This document shows, piece after piece, positions 61,849-64,000 of a stretch of 64,000 bases of DNA; position 1 is the stretch's first letter; every line of letters starts with the position of its first letter. The DNA is from Prevotellaceae bacterium UBA4359. GTDB taxonomy: Bacteria > Bacteroidota > Bacteroidia > Bacteroidales > Bacteroidaceae. The translations under genes were made by a program, and so were the position numbers. The notes below the pieces were generated by a model, which was not told the origin of the DNA, did no database searches, and was given only the letters and a program-made list of their open reading frames with translations. The stretch spans positions 19,962-83,961 of the forward strand of contig DGSP01000047.1 of assembly GCA_002393555.1 (NCBI GenBank), in the 5' to 3' direction.

Positions 61849-62391
61849 ATGATGAAAGATTTGTATTTCGTACCAGAGTGCTATGTTGACACGAACTTAG
61901 TCGAATCCCTTTTGGAGACGGATGGCGTAAATCATCAGAAAGGGTGCAACACTGTGGTTAATACGATGAAAGGTAAAGTGCTCAATGATGACTTCGCAGT
62001 TGGAATTATTGATTCTGACAAACGGCAGCCTTCATATGTCAAAGAATTTACTGAGATAGCTCATTCCGAACATCTGTCTTTGATGAAGCACAATGTTAAG
62101 CCTCACTATCTTGTGATGATAAAGCCTGCAATGGACCAATTTATCTTGGATTGTGCCGAAGAGCAGGGTGTTTGTATGTCCGACTTCAGTTTGTCCTCAG
62201 ATTTGGAAGGTTTCAAGAAGCAGACGAAAGCAGTCGATACAAAACACGATATACGATTTAAAAAACTTTTCAAGGCAATTAAACATAATGCAGAGATATC
62301 CACACTCTGTTGTGTTTTGAACTACTTGAAAGAACAACGCTATCAAAGTAAGGCAGAAAACCTTGTTCAGTTCTTTATAGTCCTCAAATGA
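61849..62391 (+). CDS. TOPRIM-like small protein partnered with the ATPase, 180 aa
   Basis: Not matched to a named family with certainty. The pattern LYFVPECYVDTNLVESLL (E10), then FAVGIIDSDKRQ (D55, D57) is the Glu...Asp-x-Asp layout of TOPRIM nuclease/OLD-type domains. It is shorter than PARIS AriB (DUF4435) proteins and ends without an obvious second domain. The 5-bp gap to the ATPase gene marks a two-gene operon. Probable effector nuclease of a defence pair; a non-defence DNA-repair role is possible. Confidence 0.65.
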   Translation: MMKDLYFVPECYVDTNLVESLLETDGVNHQKGCNTVVNTMKGKVLNDDFAVGIIDSDKRQPSYVKEFTEIAHSEHLSLMKHNVKPHYLVMIKPAMDQFILDCAEEQGVCMSDFSLSSDLEGFKKQTKAVDTKHDIRFKKLFKAIKHNAEISTLCCVLNYLKEQRYQSKAENLVQFFIVLK

Positions 62392-62506
62392 GGACAATGA
62401 AATCACCATCTTCAGTTTGATTGGTCGAAAGGATTTGATGGCAGAAGCATTCTAAAGTGAAAATGTATAGAACTTGTCGATGAAAATCGACTCATATAAG
62501 AATAAG

Positions 62507-62540
62507 AATCGGCTCAAACGTGGAAGTGTTTGAGCCGATT
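62507..62540. terminator. Bidirectional hairpin between convergent genes
   Basis: Perfect 13-bp stem AATCGGCTCAAAC/GTTTGAGCCGATT with an 8-nt loop, in the gap between the TOPRIM-like gene (plus) and the unknown gene (minus). No long T-run. A second small hairpin GTCGAT/ATCGAC lies at 62477-62492. Confidence 0.7.
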
Positions 62541-62641
62541 GAGTTTCATAACTGAATCGAATATATTGTAACTTTGGGAGAATGAAAATCAAATACTCTT
62601 CATTGAGTGAAGGATATGTTAATCATTGTCGAGGCTAAATT

Positions 62642-63370
62642 TTAGAATAGTGGCAATTTGTTTAGATTTTCCATTATAATAGGATATGAAAGTTTTCGCG
62701 AGATATACAAATCACGTTCCTCTTGGCCAGGCTCGCCAGTGAAACGATCTGTGAATTTGATAGTAATGCTCTCTTTGACAAAGTGTCTAAGGTCAGGAGT
62801 CCACCTTTTGTTCTGTTGCCTTGCTTCTTGTATTTCTGACATATACCTATTCCTTTCTGAAGCAGCATAAACAAAGTGGTGAGGAATGTAATCTTCCGGC
62901 TTGTCAGAAAATGGTGCACCATTGAGTCGTTTGCAGGCATCAATCACAAATATTTCATCTCCGTTAATATTTCCATATACAATGTCTGATACTGGGATAA
63001 AAGAATATAAGGGTTTATATAAGTTTTTATGCTCATAAACTTCGGTAATCTTTCCTGTATCTTCAATTTTCATTTCAACTTTATGGAAATCATGCATGTT
63101 GGGTGACCAAAAAGAATCGTAATTTTGTGGATTCTGAGTTCTTTTTGCAATTGAGATGAATCGTTGAAGGTCACTCTCTGAAAATGGAAGAATAAAATAA
63201 TCCGTTTCACTACATTCCATCATTGAATAATTATAATATTTCTTTCCGAACATTTCTTCTACATGACGGAAACTTTCTCCTGCATCTTTAACAGGATTTG
63301 CCTTGATGTACAAAACCTCTCCTTCTGGGATTAGGTTGCGACTTTCCAAACTAATTATAACGTATTCCAT
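62642..63370 (-). CDS. Unknown protein, 242 aa
   Basis: Not recognised. No signal peptide or membrane segment; rich in Tyr, Phe, Ser, Lys, Asp; no clear catalytic motif. Start 63370 (MEYVIISLESRNLIPEGEVL) is chosen because the upstream frame lies in the hairpin leader. Preceded by a perfect minus-strand promoter at 63580-63611 and a structured 5' leader of about 200 nt. AT-rich like the rest of this patch, suggesting horizontal acquisition. It might be a third component of the neighbouring cassette, but it is convergent with it. Confidence 0.7.
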   Translation of the reverse strand: MEYVIISLESRNLIPEGEVLYIKANPVKDAGESFRHVEEMFGKKYYNYSMMECSETDYFILPFSESDLQRFISIAKRTQNPQNYDSFWSPNMHDFHKVEMKIEDTGKITEVYEHKNLYKPLYSFIPVSDIVYGNINGDEIFVIDACKRLNGAPFSDKPEDYIPHHFVYAASERNRYMSEIQEARQQNKRWTPDLRHFVKESITIKFTDRFTGEPGQEERDLYISRKLSYPIIMENLNKLPLF

Positions 63371-63387
63371 AATTGAGATATTGGGTG

Positions 63388-63507
63388 TTAAACAATAAAA
63401 ATAAAAAGAGACGCAGACTTTCGCCATACGCCTCTCGGTTCACCACAAACCATGTACATATACGGGAGAAATCTGCGCCCTATGGGTGCAGCTCCAATAA
63501 TGTACAT
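63388..63507 (-). CDS. Small ORF in hairpin leader, 39 aa
   Basis: MYIIGAAPIGRRFLPYMYMV is followed by CGEPRGVWRKSASLFIFIV and TAA, 17 bp before the start of the 242-aa gene. Most of it is encoded by the long hairpin, so the coding look may be fortuitous; leader peptide is the alternative. Low confidence as a real gene. Confidence 0.3.
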   Translation of the reverse strand: MYIIGAAPIGRRFLPYMYMVCGEPRGVWRKSASLFIFIV

Positions 63508-63538
63508 CTGCTCTTTCTCGTGGTGGTGAATGAGAGGC
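63430..63538 (-). ncRNA. Long imperfect hairpin, structured leader or small RNA candidate
   Basis: Outer arms (GCCTCTCGGTTCACCAC, 63430-63446, against 63520-63538) and inner pairs (ATGTACAT on both sides; CTGC-CCC against GGG-GCAG) let the whole 109 nt fold on itself. A perfect minus-strand promoter lies 42 bp upstream and a U-rich stretch (TCTTTTTATTTTT) 25 nt downstream. Could be a free small RNA, a regulated leader of the 242-aa gene, or a mobile palindromic repeat. Confidence 0.5.
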
Positions 63539-63579
63539 TATAGAGCAATATGTCTTGCACTCTTTTCAGAATGCGGTGG

Positions 63580-63611
63580 CAAAATTACGGAAAAGGATTG
63601 GAATAGACAAA
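63580..63611 (-). promoter_or_regulatory. Promoter reading into the hairpin and 242-aa gene
   Basis: Minus strand TTTG (63611-63608), 20-nt spacer, TAATTTTG (63587-63580). Confidence 0.75.
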
Positions 63612-63688
63612 GAAAAAAAGAAAAAATGAAAAGGGGATGAATAGATGTGCAGAGTAAACGATTATTTATAAGAAAAACGCATCGTGTA

Positions 63689-63720
63689 TTTGCACGGTGC
63701 CTTTTTGTGTTGTACCTTTG
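63689..63720 (+). promoter_or_regulatory. Promoter of truncated PLP-enzyme fragment
   Basis: TTTG (63689-63692), 20-nt spacer, TACCTTTG (63713-63720): perfect consensus, about 20 nt before the ATG at 63747. Confidence 0.85.
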
Positions 63721-63746
63721 CATGACAAAAAACTAAAACCAACAAT

Positions 63747-63860
63747 ATGAGTAAGAGAAATCTTGAAACCATCTGCATTCATGGCGGATGGAAACAAACA
63801 AAAGACCCCAGCCTTTATCATCGCTTTAGGGTTTGGTTCTGGAATTTGAGACATAAATGA
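63747..63860 (+). pseudogene. Truncated 5' end of a Cys/Met-metabolism PLP enzyme gene, 37 codons
   Basis: MSKRNLETICIHGGWKQTKD matches the N-terminus of O-acetylhomoserine sulfhydrylase / methionine gamma-lyase-type enzymes (LETICIHGGW). The similarity stops after about 20 residues and the frame ends at a TGA after 37 codons. It keeps a perfect promoter. 20 bp after its stop begins the second gdhA tail. This is a rearrangement junction, not a functional enzyme gene; a small functional peptide cannot be excluded. Confidence 0.6.
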
Positions 63861-63880
63861 GGTTTTCATCCGCGCTTTTT

Positions 63881-64000
63881 CCACGAGAACTGCGTGAAGT
63901 ACGGCACCGAGGCCGACGGCTACGTAAACTACGTGAAGGGTGCCAACGTGGCAGGCTTCATGAAAGTTGCGAAGGCTATGATGGCTCAGGGCATCGTATA
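63881..64000 (+). pseudogene. gdhA: Second copy of the gdhA 3' end (about 119 bp)
   Basis: Begins CCACGAGAACTGCGTGAAG and keeps the gdhA frame to the window edge (ending QGIV then TA). It corresponds to 60244-60362 with about seven substitutions, mostly synonymous (for example GTG to GTA, GTT to GTG). No start or upstream part of the gene is present. Lies just after the truncated PLP-enzyme fragment. Confidence 0.9.

Noticed and set aside
63388..63540. Retron non-coding RNA
   Set aside because: No reverse transcriptase gene is present, and the flanking protein has no RT motif.
60365..64000. Integrative element or transposon with its own recombinase
   Set aside because: No integrase, transposase or clear terminal inverted repeats in view; only duplicated gdhA tails.

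Overview
The window reads as a chromosome segment of a Bacteroidales bacterium, most likely Prevotellaceae. The signs are two SusC/SusD pairs, Bacteroidetes-type promoters (TTTG, about 20 nt, TAnnTTTG), almost no Shine-Dalgarno sequences, a Prevotella-style C-terminal tail on the first protein, and housekeeping genes (recG, dnaG, folE, tpiA, xseAB, ruvA, gdhA) of Bacteroidales type. No rRNA, tRNA, CRISPR array, integrase or transposase gene was seen.

Layout. 1-565: 3' end of a LamG-domain surface protein, then a terminator. 1070-18947: one long collinear operon, FAS1 lipoprotein - SusC - SusD - FAS1 - FAS1 - SusC - SusD, with no recognisable glycoside hydrolase, closed by a strong terminator. 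19222-26302: a large CarboxypepD_reg/MG2-like secreted protein and a receiver-like/PPDK_N (PEP synthase-like) protein. 26316-28171: a broken amino-acid ABC transporter. 28211-33728: ABC exporter and NAD kinase (minus), divergent from exbB-exbD-tonB and a DJ-1/PfpI gene (plus). 33828-34496: ispD. 34493-43681: accessory block with a two-component system (receiver-Fis regulator plus membrane-less histidine kinase), a divergent outer-membrane barrel protein, a MacB/FtsX-type ABC permease and ATPase, and a GH43-like enzyme. 43744-58505 (minus): recG, dnaG, folE, SPOR protein, tpiA, DoxX protein, DUF1599 protein, M23/LysM peptidase, ndk, xseB, xseA, an unknown gene, ruvA, aminopeptidase P. 59024-60364: gdhA. 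60365-64000: a lower-GC patch with an AAA ATPase and a TOPRIM-like partner, an unknown gene with a hairpin leader, a truncated PLP-enzyme start, and a second copy of the gdhA 3' end.

Points of interest. (1) Three copies of a 17-bp palindrome (TGTC-centred) lie next to the two-component system; two of them sit exactly 58 bp upstream of identical TAACTTTG elements in front of the barrel-protein and ABC-permease genes, which outlines a small regulon. (2) The AAA ATPase/TOPRIM-like pair, in a patch bounded by duplicated gdhA tails, is a candidate anti-phage (PARIS/OLD-like) cassette. (3) Repeat families are active here: a composite palindromic element with three 15-bp palindromes at 24-bp period (three loci); C/T-rich palindromic elements that have entered or altered at least three coding sequences; and low-complexity long inverted repeats in intergenic gaps.
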